DNA of 64,000 bases from Alphaproteobacteria bacterium (GCA_030426245.1 JAUHYZ010000006.1:1-64000), one strand, 5' to 3'. Shown: positions 7,908 to 17,498, counted from the stretch's first letter. The notes: a model not told the origin generated them from the sequence alone. Program-made: numbers and translations.

Positions 7908-10406
7908 GTGAACGCACCTGTGAGCTTCGACCAGGAGAGTGCCAGGAAGGCTGGGCGAGAGCGGCTCGTCGTGATCGGCAACGGGATGGCCGGCTGCCGC
8001 GCGGTGGAGGAACTGCTGGAGCGCGATCCGGATCGCTATAGCGTAACGATTTTCGGCGCCGAACCGCGCGTCAACTACAACCGGATTATGCTTTCCCCCG
8101 TTCTCGCGGGCGAAAAGACCTTCGAAGAAATCGTGATCAACGGCCAGGATTGGTATGAAGACAATGCGATCACCCTGGTTTCGGGGGATCCGGTCGAGCA
8201 TGTGGACTGCGCCAACAGATCCGTCATTTCCGCATCGGGCCGGGTGGAACCTTATGACCGGTTGATCTTCGCGACCGGATCGGACCCGTTCATCATCCCG
8301 GTGCCCGGTAAGGATCTGCCGGGCGTGGTGACATTCCGCGATCTGGACGATGTTGACCGGATGCTGTGCGCAGCCGAAAAAGGCGGCGATGCAGTGGTCA
8401 TTGGCGGCGGTCTGCTGGGATTGGAGGCGGCACACGGCCTTTCGCTGCGCGGCATGAACGTCACTGTCATTCATCTGATGCCCACGCTGATGGAGCGGCA
8501 GCTGGACGAAGCGGCAGGCTGGCTGCTGAAGGAGGAGCTGGAGCGTCGCGGGCAGACGATCCTGATCAGTGCCGATACGGAAGCGATCCTGGAGAAGGAC
8601 GGCCATGTCGCCGGCGTGAGGCTGAAGGACGGCCGCGAAATCCCGGCGGATATCGTGGTGATGGCTGTCGGCATTCGCCCCAATGTCGCGCTGGCCAAGG
8701 CGGCCGGGATGGAGGTGGAACGCGGGATCGTGGTGGACGATCACATGGTCACGTCCGACCCGGCGGTGCTGGCGGTGGGCGAATGCGTGCAGCATCGCGG
8801 CGCCTGTTACGGGCTCGTCGCCCCGCTATGGGAGATGTGCCGGGCCTTGGCGGACGGGCTGACCGATCGGCCGAGCGGTTATCAGGGCTCCGTCACGTCG
8901 ACCAAGCTCAAGGTTTCGGGCATCGATCTGTTTTCGGCAGGCGATTTCTCCGGCTCTGACGGGAGCGAGGACATCGTGATGCGCGATGCCGCGCGCGGGG
9001 TCTACAAGCGCGTGGTTGTGCAAGACAGCAAAGTCATCGGTGCGGTCCTGTATGGCGATACCGCCGACGGGAACTGGTATTTCGACCTGCTGAAGAAGGG
9101 GGAGGACATCTCCGACATTCGCGAGGCGCTGATTTTCGGTCAGGCCTATGCGTCCGGGGGTGCGCTTGCGGACCCTAATGCTGCCGTTGCCGCCCTTTCG
9201 GACGATGCAGAGATCTGCGGCTGCAACGGCGTATCCAAGGGCAAGGTCGTGGCCTGCATCGATGCGGGGGCGCACAGCGTGGATGCCGTGCGCTCCACCT
9301 GCAAGGCATCGGCTTCCTGCGGATCGTGCACCAACCTTGTCGAAGGCCTGCTGGCAATCACGCTCGGCGAAGACGTCGAAAGCGGGCCGAAAACGATGTG
9401 TAAGTGCACCAGCTTCACCCATAGCGATGTGCGCCGGCTGATCCTGGAGAAGGAGCTCAAGGAAATCCCGCAGGTCATGCAGGAACTGCACTGGACGACG
9501 CCCGATGGCTGTTCCAGCTGCCGCCCGGCGCTCAATTACTATCTGCTCTGCGCCTGGCCCGGCGAATATGTCGACGATCAGAAGAGCCGCTTCGTCAATG
9601 AACGGCTCCATGCGAACATCCAGAAGGACGGCACCTATTCGGTGGTTCCGCGCATGTGGGGCGGGCTCACCAATCCCAAGGAATTGCGGGCGATCGCCGA
9701 TGCGGCGGAGAAATATCAGGCCCGCACGGTGAAGGTCACCGGTGGGCAGCGGATCGATCTGTTCGGGATCAGGAAGGAAGACCTTCCTGCCATCTGGGCC
9801 GATCTGAATGCTGCTGGAATGGTTTCCGGCCATGCCTATGGCAAGGCGCTGCGTACGGTAAAGACCTGCGTCGGCAGCGAATGGTGCCGCTTCGGTACCC
9901 AGGATTCCACGGGGCTGGGCGTCAAGATCGAGCGTATGACCTGGGGCAGCTGGATGCCGCACAAGTTCAAGATCGCCGTGTCGGGCTGCCCGCGCAATTG
10001 CGCCGAAGCCACGATCAAGGATTTCGGCGTCGTCTGTGTCGATAGCGGATACGAACTGCATGTCGGTGGCAATGGCGGGATCAAGGTCCGCGCTACCGAT
10101 CTGCTGTGCAAGGTGGAGACGGAAGAAGAAGCGCTGACGACATGTGCCGCCTTCATCCAGCTCTATCGGGAAGAGGCGCATTATCTGGAGCGCACGGCGC
10201 CATGGGTCGAGCGCGTGGGGCTGGATTACGTCAAGTCGCGCATGTTCGATGAAGCGGACGCGGTTGCCAAGCTCGCGGCACGGTTCCGCATTTCCCAGAA
10301 ATATTCGCAGATCGATCCCTGGGCTCAGCGTGCGGGAGGAGACCGGAAGGACCTCCACACGCATATTGGCGAGGTCCGGCCGTTGCAGATGGAGGATGTG
10401 CTATGA
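7908..10406 (+). CDS. nirB: Assimilatory NAD(P)H nitrite reductase, large subunit
   Basis: This 832-residue cytoplasmic enzyme reduces nitrite to ammonium with six electrons from NAD(P)H. It has an FAD-binding motif VVIGNGMAG (about 21-29) and an NAD(P)-binding motif VIGGGLLGLEAA (about 164-175). A BFD-like [2Fe-2S] region follows around residue 440, with ICGCNGV and TCKASASCGSC. The C-terminal siroheme/[4Fe-4S] domain has TCVGSEWC (C-x5-C) and SGCPRNCAE (C-x3-C), the four cluster ligands. The start is a GTG at 7908, with GGAGGA 9 bases upstream; extending further upstream would enter the terminator hairpin. The stop overlaps nirD as ATGA. Expression is probably gated by the leader switch. 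Confidence 0.96.
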   Translation: MNAPVSFDQESARKAGRERLVVIGNGMAGCRAVEELLERDPDRYSVTIFGAEPRVNYNRIMLSPVLAGEKTFEEIVINGQDWYEDNAITLVSGDPVEHVDCANRSVISASGRVEPYDRLIFATGSDPFIIPVPGKDLPGVVTFRDLDDVDRMLCAAEKGGDAVVIGGGLLGLEAAHGLSLRGMNVTVIHLMPTLMERQLDEAAGWLLKEELERRGQTILISADTEAILEKDGHVAGVRLKDGREIPADIVVMAVGIRPNVALAKAAGMEVERGIVVDDHMVTSDPAVLAVGECVQHRGACYGLVAPLWEMCRALADGLTDRPSGYQGSVTSTKLKVSGIDLFSAGDFSGSDGSEDIVMRDAARGVYKRVVVQDSKVIGAVLYGDTADGNWYFDLLKKGEDISDIREALIFGQAYASGGALADPNAAVAALSDDAEICGCNGVSKGKVVACIDAGAHSVDAVRSTCKASASCGSCTNLVEGLLAITLGEDVESGPKTMCKCTSFTHSDVRRLILEKELKEIPQVMQELHWTTPDGCSSCRPALNYYLLCAWPGEYVDDQKSRFVNERLHANIQKDGTYSVVPRMWGGLTNPKELRAIADAAEKYQARTVKVTGGQRIDLFGIRKEDLPAIWADLNAAGMVSGHAYGKALRTVKTCVGSEWCRFGTQDSTGLGVKIERMTWGSWMPHKFKIAVSGCPRNCAEATIKDFGVVCVDSGYELHVGGNGGIKVRATDLLCKVETEEEALTTCAAFIQLYREEAHYLERTAPWVERVGLDYVKSRMFDEADAVAKLAARFRISQKYSQIDPWAQRAGGDRKDLHTHIGEVRPLQMEDVL

Positions 10407-10756
10407 TCGGCAATTGGCTGGATATCGGCCCGGTGTACCAGATTGAACCGGGCATGGCGCGGACGCTGCCCGTCGAAGGCGGGGAGGAAATCGCCGTGTT
10501 CCACACCATGACCGGCGATTTCTATGCGCTGGTCAACAAATGCCCGCACAAGCAGGGTCCGCTCAGCCAGGGCATCGTCCACGGTGCGGTGGTCGCCTGT
10601 CCGCTGCACAACTGGAACATCTCGCTCAAGACCGGCGAAGCGCTGGGCGGGGACGAAGGCTGCGTGCCGACGATCCCGCTCAAGGTCGATGCGGGGCGGA
10701 TCTATCTTCTTCGCTCGGCCGTGCTCGGCGAAAAGCCGAAGCCCGAAGCGGCCTGA
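10403..10756 (+). CDS. nirD: Nitrite reductase small subunit, Rieske-type
   Basis: This 117-residue partner of NirB has the Rieske-like fold. Unlike many NirD proteins, such as the E. coli one, which have lost the cluster ligands, this copy keeps a full set: NKCPHKQGPLSQG supplies Cys and His, and ACPLHNW supplies the second Cys and His. It could therefore hold a [2Fe-2S] cluster and take part in electron transfer. It starts within the nirB stop (ATGA) and ends 8 bases before nasA, so the three genes form one translationally coupled unit. Confidence 0.94.
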   Translation: MIGNWLDIGPVYQIEPGMARTLPVEGGEEIAVFHTMTGDFYALVNKCPHKQGPLSQGIVHGAVVACPLHNWNISLKTGEALGGDEGCVPTIPLKVDAGRIYLLRSAVLGEKPKPEAA

Positions 10757-10764
10757 CGGCAGCA

Positions 10765-13341
10765 ATGAAGACGATCCGCACGACCTGCCCTTATTGCGGC
10801 GTTGGCTGCGGTGTCTCCGCAGGCGTTTCGGCTGGACGGGACCTGCGGATCAGGGGGGACAAGGACCACCCTGCCAATCGCGGGGCGCTCTGTTCCAAAG
10901 GCACGCACTTAGGTGAAACGGTGGGGCTGGAAGGCCGCCTGCTTCACCCGATGATCGGGGAAGAGCGTGTCCATTGGGATGATGCGCTGGACGAAGTCGC
11001 GGGCCGGATGCGCCAGACGATGGAACAATACGGGCCTGACAGCGTGGCGTTCTACGTCTCGGGCCAATTACTGACCGAGGATTACTACGTCGCCAACAAG
11101 CTCGCGAAGGGATTTGTCGGCACCGGCAATATCGACACGAATTCGCGGTTGTGCATGGCCAGTGCCGTTGCGGCGCATATGCGCGCTTTTGGCGAAGATA
11201 TCGTTCCCTGCAGCTATGAGGATCTGGATGCGGCGGATCTGATCGTGCTGGTCGGCTCCAACACGGCATGGTGCCATCCGGTGATCTGGCAGCGGATCGA
11301 ACGGGCGCGCGAAAGGCGCGGGGCCAAGCTGGTCGTGATCGATCCGCGCAAGACCGAGACCGCCGAACGCGCCGATCTGCATATCCCCGTTGCACCCGAT
11401 GGCGACGTTGCTTTGTTCAACGCCCTGCTGAACGAGATGCGCCGGCGCGGGCGAACCGACGCGGCCTTCCTGCAGGCGCATTGCCACGAGCCTGACGGCT
11501 TTTGGCACGCTCTCGAACGATCGGAGCCGGGTATCCCTGCGCGCATGTTCGATCGGCTAGCGGAGCTGGTGGCGGGCCGCGATCGGATGATCACTCTGTT
11601 TAGCCAGGGCGTGAACCAGTCCGTTGGCGGAACCGACAAGGGCAATGCGATCATCAATCTGCATCTCGCCACCGGGCGCATCAACCGCCACGGCGCCGGG
11701 CCCTTCAGCATCACCGGGCAGCCCAATGCGATGGGCGGGCGGGAAGTCGGCGGCCTCGCGACAATGCTGGCCTGTCATCTTGGATTTTCCAAGGAAGAAC
11801 AGGTGGCTGTGGCCGATTTCTGGAACTCACCTCAGGTGGCTTCCAGCCCCGGCCTCAAGGCCGTCGACCTGTTTCGTTCGGTTCATTCCGGGCAGATCAA
11901 GTTCCTCTGGATCATGGCGACAAATCCCGCCGTCTCGATGCCGGATGCCGGGTTCGTGCGCGAAGCGCTTGCCTGCTGCCCAAATGTCGTGGTCTCCGAT
12001 GTGATCGGCGGGACCGATACGGCACGCTTCGCCCATATCCGCCTGCCTGCTCTGGCCTGGGCGGAAAAGGAAGGCACGGTCACGAATTCGGAACGCCGGA
12101 TCAGCCGCCAGCGCAGCCTGTTCTCCGCGCCGGGCGAGGCACGGCCCGACTGGCAGATCGTTTGCCAGGTGGCTTCGAGACTGGGTTTCGGGAACGCATT
12201 TGCTTTTGAGAGCCCGGCAGAGGTGTTCCGGGAATATGCCGCCATGACGGCGCTTTCCGTGGCACATGGCAAGTTGCTGGACCTGACCGCATGGACCGGA
12301 TGCAGCGACCGCGACTATGAAGACATGCAGCCCTTCCAGTGGGGCGGTCTCCATCCTTGCAAGGCCGGGTTCCCCACACCGGACGGCAAGGCGCGGCTGG
12401 TTTCGGCGAGGCCCCTTGTGAAGGCGGAACCGGACGCTTCCTATCCCTTGCGGCTCAACACCGGCAGATACCGCGATCAGTGGCACACGATGACCCGCAC
12501 CGGGCTGAGTGCGAAACTATCGGTGCATCGGCGCGAGCCGCTGGTCGAAGTGCATCCAGACGATGCGGCGGCATACGGCCTGTCCGATGGCGGGCTTGCG
12601 CGTGTATCGACGAAGCAGGGCGATACGGTTTTTCGCGTGAGTATGTCTTCCGCGCAAAAGCGGGGGCAGATCTTTGCGCCGATGCATTGGAGCGACGCGA
12701 TGAGTGGGGGCGGGCGGACCGGACGCCTGGCGAGCAGCGACAACGATCCCCTTTCGGGCCAGCCGGGCTTCAAGGATGCGCCGGCTGCCGTCGAAGCTGT
12801 GCTGCCGGAATGGCGCGCTTTCCTGCTGTCGCGTGAAATTGTCGTTCCCGATACATTCTATTGGACACGCGCACGCATCGCGGGGGGCTGGCTTTATGAG
12901 CTGGCGGGGGATGGCGCAGCCGATATCGGGGACCTGCTGCCAGTCGGAACACGCAGTGAAGTGGCGGACGAAGCGCGAGGTATGCGGCGGATAGTCGTGA
13001 TCGGGCAAGATGACGCGGTTTGCGCAGCGCTGTTCATCACGCGTAGCGGCGAATTGCCTCCGCGGGACTGGCTGGAACGCCAATTTGCGAGCGGCCAGGG
13101 CACCATTCCCGAGCTTCTAGCTGGGCGTCCAGCCAAAGCCCTGCCGGATATGGGGGCAACGATCTGCGTGTGCCACGATGTCGGGGAGCAGCAGATCCTC
13201 GCCGCAGTCGCCGAAGGCACAGACAGTGTTGCGGCCATTGGCAAACGCACTTGTGCCGGAACCAATTGCGGATCGTGCCGGCCGATCCTCGCACGTCTTC
13301 TCGAAGAAGCGCAAACCGCAATCCAGGAGGCAGCGCAATGA
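10765..13341 (+). CDS. nasA: Assimilatory nitrate reductase catalytic subunit
   Basis: This 858-residue molybdopterin enzyme reduces nitrate to nitrite in the cytoplasm. The N-terminal [4Fe-4S] ligands are Cys8, Cys11, Cys15 and Cys43 (CPYCGVGC and LCSKG). The molybdopterin-binding core is shown by DTNSRLCMASAV, VGSNTAWCHPV and the long GPFSITGQPNAMGGREVGG motif, of which only the NasA/NapA group has this form. The molydop-binding domain follows from about residue 565 (LNTGRYRDQWHTMTRTG). A C-terminal BFD-like [2Fe-2S] domain with ICVCHDV and TCAGTNCGSC ends the protein and probably accepts electrons. No separate NasC-type electron donor gene is present here. The stop overlaps cobA as ATGA. 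Confidence 0.95.
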   Translation: MKTIRTTCPYCGVGCGVSAGVSAGRDLRIRGDKDHPANRGALCSKGTHLGETVGLEGRLLHPMIGEERVHWDDALDEVAGRMRQTMEQYGPDSVAFYVSGQLLTEDYYVANKLAKGFVGTGNIDTNSRLCMASAVAAHMRAFGEDIVPCSYEDLDAADLIVLVGSNTAWCHPVIWQRIERARERRGAKLVVIDPRKTETAERADLHIPVAPDGDVALFNALLNEMRRRGRTDAAFLQAHCHEPDGFWHALERSEPGIPARMFDRLAELVAGRDRMITLFSQGVNQSVGGTDKGNAIINLHLATGRINRHGAGPFSITGQPNAMGGREVGGLATMLACHLGFSKEEQVAVADFWNSPQVASSPGLKAVDLFRSVHSGQIKFLWIMATNPAVSMPDAGFVREALACCPNVVVSDVIGGTDTARFAHIRLPALAWAEKEGTVTNSERRISRQRSLFSAPGEARPDWQIVCQVASRLGFGNAFAFESPAEVFREYAAMTALSVAHGKLLDLTAWTGCSDRDYEDMQPFQWGGLHPCKAGFPTPDGKARLVSARPLVKAEPDASYPLRLNTGRYRDQWHTMTRTGLSAKLSVHRREPLVEVHPDDAAAYGLSDGGLARVSTKQGDTVFRVSMSSAQKRGQIFAPMHWSDAMSGGGRTGRLASSDNDPLSGQPGFKDAPAAVEAVLPEWRAFLLSREIVVPDTFYWTRARIAGGWLYELAGDGAADIGDLLPVGTRSEVADEARGMRRIVVIGQDDAVCAALFITRSGELPPRDWLERQFASGQGTIPELLAGRPAKALPDMGATICVCHDVGEQQILAAVAEGTDSVAAIGKRTCAGTNCGSCRPILARLLEEAQTAIQEAAQ

Positions 13342-14114
13342 TCGATGCAGGAGAAGTCTGGCTGGTTGGGGCGGGACCGGGCGATCCGGATCTGCTGACC
13401 CGCAAGGCGGAGCGGCTGATCAATTCCGCCAGCGTGATCTTTCACGATGCGCTGGTGGGGGCGGGCGTGCTCGAACTGGTCCCGGGCCATGTGCAGCTCG
13501 TCCCGGTCGGGAAACGCTCCGGGCGGCATTCCAGGGATCAGAAGACGATCGACGCGCTGATCGTCGAAGCGGCGTTGGAAGGTGAGCGGGTGGTTCGCCT
13601 CAAGGGCGGGGACCCGGCGATCTTCGCCCGCGCTACCGAAGAGATTGCTGCTTGCCGCGAGGCTGGAATTCCCGTTCGCATCTGTCCGGGCGTCACGGCC
13701 GCAAGCGCTGCCGCGGCCGACCTTGGGCTGTCTCTCACCTTGCGGGGGCTGGCTCGGAAGCTGACCTTCGTGACGGCCCACGCCCGTGCGGGCGAGGAAC
13801 TGGATCTGGATTGGCAGTCGCTTGCGGATGGGCAGGCGACCCTTGCCATCTATATGGGCAAATCTGCCGCTGCAGAGGTTTCCGCCAGGTTGATCGAGGC
13901 CGGGCTGGCAACGGATACGCCGGTCGCACTTGTCGAGAATGCCAGCCTTGGCTCGCGGCGCCACTTCAAGACGCGGCTGGACCTGTTGCCATTGGCCGCG
14001 CGTACGGCGGTCGGCGACGGGCCGGCTCTCATCCTGGTGGGCGAGGCCCTGGGCGAGGCAAGCGCCGGGACAGGAAAGCTGGAGGCACGAACGCTGTCCG
14101 CGAATGGTCGTTAG
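13338..14114 (+). CDS. cobA: Uroporphyrinogen-III C-methyltransferase
   Basis: This SUMT enzyme uses two S-adenosylmethionine molecules to convert uroporphyrinogen III to precorrin-2, the precursor of siroheme needed by NirB. The 258-residue length is normal for single-domain CobA. Signature segments are VWLVGAGPGDPDLLT near the N-terminus, RLKGGDPAIFARATEE and GIPVRICPGVTAASAAAA. It begins inside the nasA stop codon, so cofactor supply is coupled to the reductases. No CysG-type oxidase/chelatase domain is present, so the last steps to siroheme must be encoded elsewhere. A short SAM-proteobacterial linker (ASAGTGKLEARTLSANGR) ends the protein. Confidence 0.96.
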   Translation: MIDAGEVWLVGAGPGDPDLLTRKAERLINSASVIFHDALVGAGVLELVPGHVQLVPVGKRSGRHSRDQKTIDALIVEAALEGERVVRLKGGDPAIFARATEEIAACREAGIPVRICPGVTAASAAAADLGLSLTLRGLARKLTFVTAHARAGEELDLDWQSLADGQATLAIYMGKSAAAEVSARLIEAGLATDTPVALVENASLGSRRHFKTRLDLLPLAARTAVGDGPALILVGEALGEASAGTGKLEARTLSANGR

Positions 14115-14205
14115 TTTGGACAAGAGCGCAAAGGCGCACACTGCCCCTCATAAACGGCCTGCCACCTCAAGATTCATGCATGGACCATCTGGAAAGGCTG
14201 CAAAA

Positions 14206-14243
14206 GAAAGGGCAACTGCATGGCATGTGCCGCGCAGTTGCCC
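14206..14243 (-). terminator. Terminator of the first TonB receptor gene
   Basis: A perfect 10-bp stem, GGGCAACTGC (14210-14219) with GCAGTTGCCC (14234-14243), lies between the convergent cobA and TonB receptor genes. Read on the minus strand it is followed by TTTCTTTTG, a usable U-rich tail, 21 bases after the receptor stop. On the plus strand there is no T-run, so any termination of the cobA message here would be weaker. Confidence 0.7.
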
Positions 14244-14263
14244 TCTGGCATCTTTATGTACGA

Positions 14264-16666
14264 TCAGAATTCTGCGGAAACCTGTACAAACCAATTGCGA
14301 GGCCGCGCATAGATTTTTTCTGCGTATCCCAGGGTTCCAAGTGAAGCATTGCCCTGGACCAGATAACGCTCGTCAAACAGGTTCATCACGCCCGCGGTCA
14401 ATGTCAGCCCGCGGTCTTCATCGGCCAAAGAGAGCGTGGCGTTGCCCACAAAATAGCCGTCCTCTTCGATATCCGGCACGCTGCCGGTGATGAAGGTGAC
14501 CTCAGACGTGTAGCTGCCGTCGAAACGCGGGGTCAGCGTCAGTGAATCGGTCAGCAGGATTTCGTATCCCAGGCCGAAGCTTCCCTGGAAGGAAGGCGTG
14601 AAGGGCAGATCGTCCCCAGGCGCGACCGTTGCCGTCGCACCGGGAATGGGTGTGATGGTCAGGATCTCGTCATCCAGCACGCTGGCAGACGCATCAATCA
14701 TCAGCCCGCGCGAACGATAGCTGAACTCACCTTCAAGGCCCTTGATCCGCGCCTTGCCGGCATTGAACAGCAACGGCACTACGCCCTGGCGGAAAATGAG
14801 CTGAATATTGTCGTAATCGGCAATGAAGCCGGCGGCGTTGAAGCGTACGTCGCCAAAGTCGAACTTCGCGCCCACTTCGTAGCTCGTGACGTTTTCCTCG
14901 TCGAAGGGAACCGGCACAAAGCCGGGTGGGGGCGCATTGTAGCGCGTGTTGAAGCCGCCGGATTTGAAACTGCGCGCATAGGAGACATAGGTGCTGACAT
15001 TGTCGGTCCAGGAATACCGGACGCTCGCCGAACCGGTAAGCGCCGTAAATGTATCCTCGAACGGAGTCGGATAGATGAACAGCGGCCCGCCATCGGGAAT
15101 CGCTGCGCTTGGCAGCGGATCCGGATCGGGAAGGGTGGCGGGGAACAGATTGAACACCGTGCCCTGAAACGTCTTCTCGTCCCGCGTGTAACGCAGCCCG
15201 CCAGACAGCTCCAGCTGCTCGGTCGGGCTGACCGACAGCTCGCCGAAAACGGCGATGGAATCGGTGTCGAGGTTGGAAAGCTGCAAGTCGCGTGAACCCG
15301 GACCGCCATTGAGCAGCGAATTGATCACCGGCGGGGAAGGCGGGAAGGCCAGAGGTACCGTGGCGCGTTCGAAAGTGGATTCGCTGAAGTAGTATCCTCC
15401 AAGAATGCCGCTCACGATTCCGGCGTCATATTGCAGCTGAAGCTCTTGGCTGAACTGCTCCGAATTGCTGCCGACATCGGTTGTGATCATAACGAAGGGC
15501 GTGTTGTCCGCATCGCGAATGCCGCGCGAATCCGTGGAACGATAGGCGGTGATGGATTTGACCGTGAAGGCATCGGAAAGCGCCGCCTCCAGTGTGCCCG
15601 ACACGCCCCATACTTCCGATGTGCTCAGCACGTCAGCCGTGCCGCCATTGACAAAATCGCCTTTCGCCTGGAAGTCATTCGCGCACCGCGCGTCGTCGAT
15701 CAGCGGAACATTCGGCGCTCCGAAGCGTGGATCGGTATTGGGGATGACGAACGGCATAGTCGCGCCGGGGCAGCCCGCGGCCACGCTGACGATCGCCGCG
15801 ACCGGCGCCTGCTCGTTGATGCCGGCGAACACGAAGGGCGCACCGTTCTCGTCGCGCTTGGTGTAGTCCGCCCGCAAGTTCAGCGTGACATCGGGGGACA
15901 TTTCCCACAGCAGCGCGCCGTTGAGCGTGAAGCCGTTGTCATCGCCCAGGTCGAGCCCGTCAAACGCGCGCGTCACATACCCGTCGCGCTTGCGAAAACC
16001 GCCTGAAACGCGCGCCGCCATGGTTTCGGCGATCGGCAGATTAAGCGCCGCAAAGCCTTCATAGAGATTGTCTTGGCCCACCCTGAAGCGGGCATTGCCG
16101 CCGAAGACGCCCAGTTCGGGCTCGCGCGTGCGGACCAGAATTGCGCCGCCGATCGTATTGCGTCCGAACAGAGTGCCCTGCGGTCCACGCAGTACCTCCA
16201 CACTGGCGATATCGCCGAACTCCAGCGCTCCGCCGACCGCGCGGCCGACATAGACCTCGTCAATATAAACGCCAACGCCGGGATCGACGGCGGCTGTGGG
16301 ATCGAGCTGGCCGACACCGCGGATGAAGACGACCGTCGCGGCCGTATTGCCCGAAAGCTGGCCTGCGGTCTTGAGCTGCAGGCTCGGCGTGATCCGTTCC
16401 AGATCCGATGTCTGCTGTATCTGACGGTCGGCAAGCATCTCGGCGGAAAAGGCCGATACGGCCACGGGCGTTTCAAGCAGGCTTTCCTCGCGCCTGCGGG
16501 CCGTGACGACGATTACGTCATCATAGGCACTGGCGCTATCCTGGCTGCTTGATGCAGCTTCCTCCTCCTGGGCCATTGCCGGCTGCGCAAGTGCCGAAAC
16601 GGCCAGGGCCGCTCCGCAAGCTCCAGCGAACAGAGCTGCATGTGATCTGCGCGTATGAAGTTCCAT
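14264..16666 (-). CDS. TonB-dependent outer-membrane receptor
   Basis: This 800-residue receptor has a signal peptide ending near ALAQPAMAQ. A TonB-box/plug region follows (DDVIVVTARRREESLLETPV), then the plug motif EVLRGPQGTLFGRNTIGGAI, then a 22-strand-type barrel with many aromatic/Gly strands, ending in VQVSAEF. It would import a TonB-energised ligand across the outer membrane. The ATG at 16666 has GGAGGA 5 bases upstream; the frame extends further up to 16744 but enters the palindromic operator. It is divergent from a MarR-family gene and both probably share the control region. The ligand is not evident; the plug style matches catabolic rather than classic siderophore receptors of Sphingomonadales. 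Confidence 0.92.
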   Translation of the reverse strand: MELHTRRSHAALFAGACGAALAVSALAQPAMAQEEEAASSSQDSASAYDDVIVVTARRREESLLETPVAVSAFSAEMLADRQIQQTSDLERITPSLQLKTAGQLSGNTAATVVFIRGVGQLDPTAAVDPGVGVYIDEVYVGRAVGGALEFGDIASVEVLRGPQGTLFGRNTIGGAILVRTREPELGVFGGNARFRVGQDNLYEGFAALNLPIAETMAARVSGGFRKRDGYVTRAFDGLDLGDDNGFTLNGALLWEMSPDVTLNLRADYTKRDENGAPFVFAGINEQAPVAAIVSVAAGCPGATMPFVIPNTDPRFGAPNVPLIDDARCANDFQAKGDFVNGGTADVLSTSEVWGVSGTLEAALSDAFTVKSITAYRSTDSRGIRDADNTPFVMITTDVGSNSEQFSQELQLQYDAGIVSGILGGYYFSESTFERATVPLAFPPSPPVINSLLNGGPGSRDLQLSNLDTDSIAVFGELSVSPTEQLELSGGLRYTRDEKTFQGTVFNLFPATLPDPDPLPSAAIPDGGPLFIYPTPFEDTFTALTGSASVRYSWTDNVSTYVSYARSFKSGGFNTRYNAPPPGFVPVPFDEENVTSYEVGAKFDFGDVRFNAAGFIADYDNIQLIFRQGVVPLLFNAGKARIKGLEGEFSYRSRGLMIDASASVLDDEILTITPIPGATATVAPGDDLPFTPSFQGSFGLGYEILLTDSLTLTPRFDGSYTSEVTFITGSVPDIEEDGYFVGNATLSLADEDRGLTLTAGVMNLFDERYLVQGNASLGTLGYAEKIYARPRNWFVQVSAEF

Positions 16667-16734
16667 AGCTTCCTCCCACGGAATGTCATTTGGATGGGTT
16701 GCATTCTTTCGCGATATAGTCTTCGCAATATTAG

Positions 16735-16763
16735 TTATTGTCAATAACCGTTATTGCCAATAA
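16735..16763. promoter_or_regulatory. Tandem palindromes, probable MarR-family operator pair
   Basis: TTATTG-T-CAATAA (16735-16747) and TTATTG-C-CAATAA (16751-16763) are two perfect 6+1+6 palindromes whose centres are 16 bp apart. They lie between the divergent TonB receptor and MarR genes, 69 bases upstream of the receptor ATG. The size and symmetry suit dimeric winged-helix regulators, and the adjacent MarR protein is the obvious binder. They also argue against the most upstream in-frame ATG (16738) as the MarR start. Confidence 0.7.
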
Positions 16764-16827
16764 TCAAATTGCGTCGCGCATGCATGTGCTTGCAGACGGC
16801 TTGGTTTATCGCCACATCGCCTTGGTC

Positions 16828-17322
16828 ATGGCTGAACCAATCGATCTTCCGGCTCCCGCCGGCCAACGCAGGAAGAAACTCGGCTTGTTCGATCCATCGC
16901 TCGATTACGGATTGCTGCCCGAACTGACCGGCTTTGCGCTACGCCGGGCGAGCATTCTGGACTTCAGCGGCTTTGGGGAGGCTGTCGGCGATCGATCAAT
17001 TACGCCGCTGCGTTATTCCCTGCTGGAAGTGGTGGGCGTCAATCCCGGTTTGCAGCAGGTGCAGCTCGCGGAAATCCTGGGTTTGTCAAAACCCGCCGCC
17101 ACGCTGACGATCAATTTCTGGCAAACGCGCAAATGCCTTACCCGGCGCAAGGATGCCCGCGATCGGCGTTCCTACGGTATATTCCTGACCGAAGCCGGGC
17201 AGGCAAAGCTGGACGAGTTGCGGGCTTTGGTGCTTCGGCACGATGCCGAGTTCACTCGAACCCTGTCGTCGCATGAGCTGGCCATACTGCGAACCCTGCT
17301 GGCCCGCCTTTACGGCGAGTGA
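16828..17322 (+). CDS. MarR-family transcriptional regulator
   Basis: A 164-residue winged-helix regulator. The recognition region reads QVQLAEILGLSKPAATLTINFW, and the wing reads RRKDARDRRSYGIFLTEAG, the classic MarR D-x-R-s-x-x-i-x-L-T motif. The C-terminal helices would form the dimer. Start choice is uncertain: in-frame ATGs occur at 16738 (inside the operator palindrome), 16780 and 16828, and none has a good ribosome site. 16828 is chosen because it gives a normal family length. It is divergent from a TonB receptor and probably represses that gene and itself through the tandem palindromes, being released by an aromatic or organic-acid ligand. The ligand is not known. Confidence 0.85.
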   Translation: MAEPIDLPAPAGQRRKKLGLFDPSLDYGLLPELTGFALRRASILDFSGFGEAVGDRSITPLRYSLLEVVGVNPGLQQVQLAEILGLSKPAATLTINFWQTRKCLTRRKDARDRRSYGIFLTEAGQAKLDELRALVLRHDAEFTRTLSSHELAILRTLLARLYGE

Positions 17323-17498
17323 CCGGGGCATAGGCTCCAAACGGCCGTCCAGGCCTCTTCAGTATCAATCGCCGGGGCCGCAGAGCTCTTCCTGCCAGTT
17401 CGAGGCCAGCGACGCCAAGGCGTATCCGTGACCTCTTTGCCACGGTTTTGGTGAGCTTCGCCTCGCCCGAGCGAGGTGCAATTGACAGGCCGAGCATT

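Noticed and set aside
8826..10364. 512-residue open frame on the minus strand inside nirB
   Set aside because: It is a shadow of nirB codon bias. No ribosome site, motifs or separate promoter were seen.
16738..16827. N-terminal extension of the MarR protein to the first in-frame ATG
   Set aside because: The ATG lies inside the tandem palindromic operator and lacks a ribosome site; the extra residues do not look like MarR sequence.
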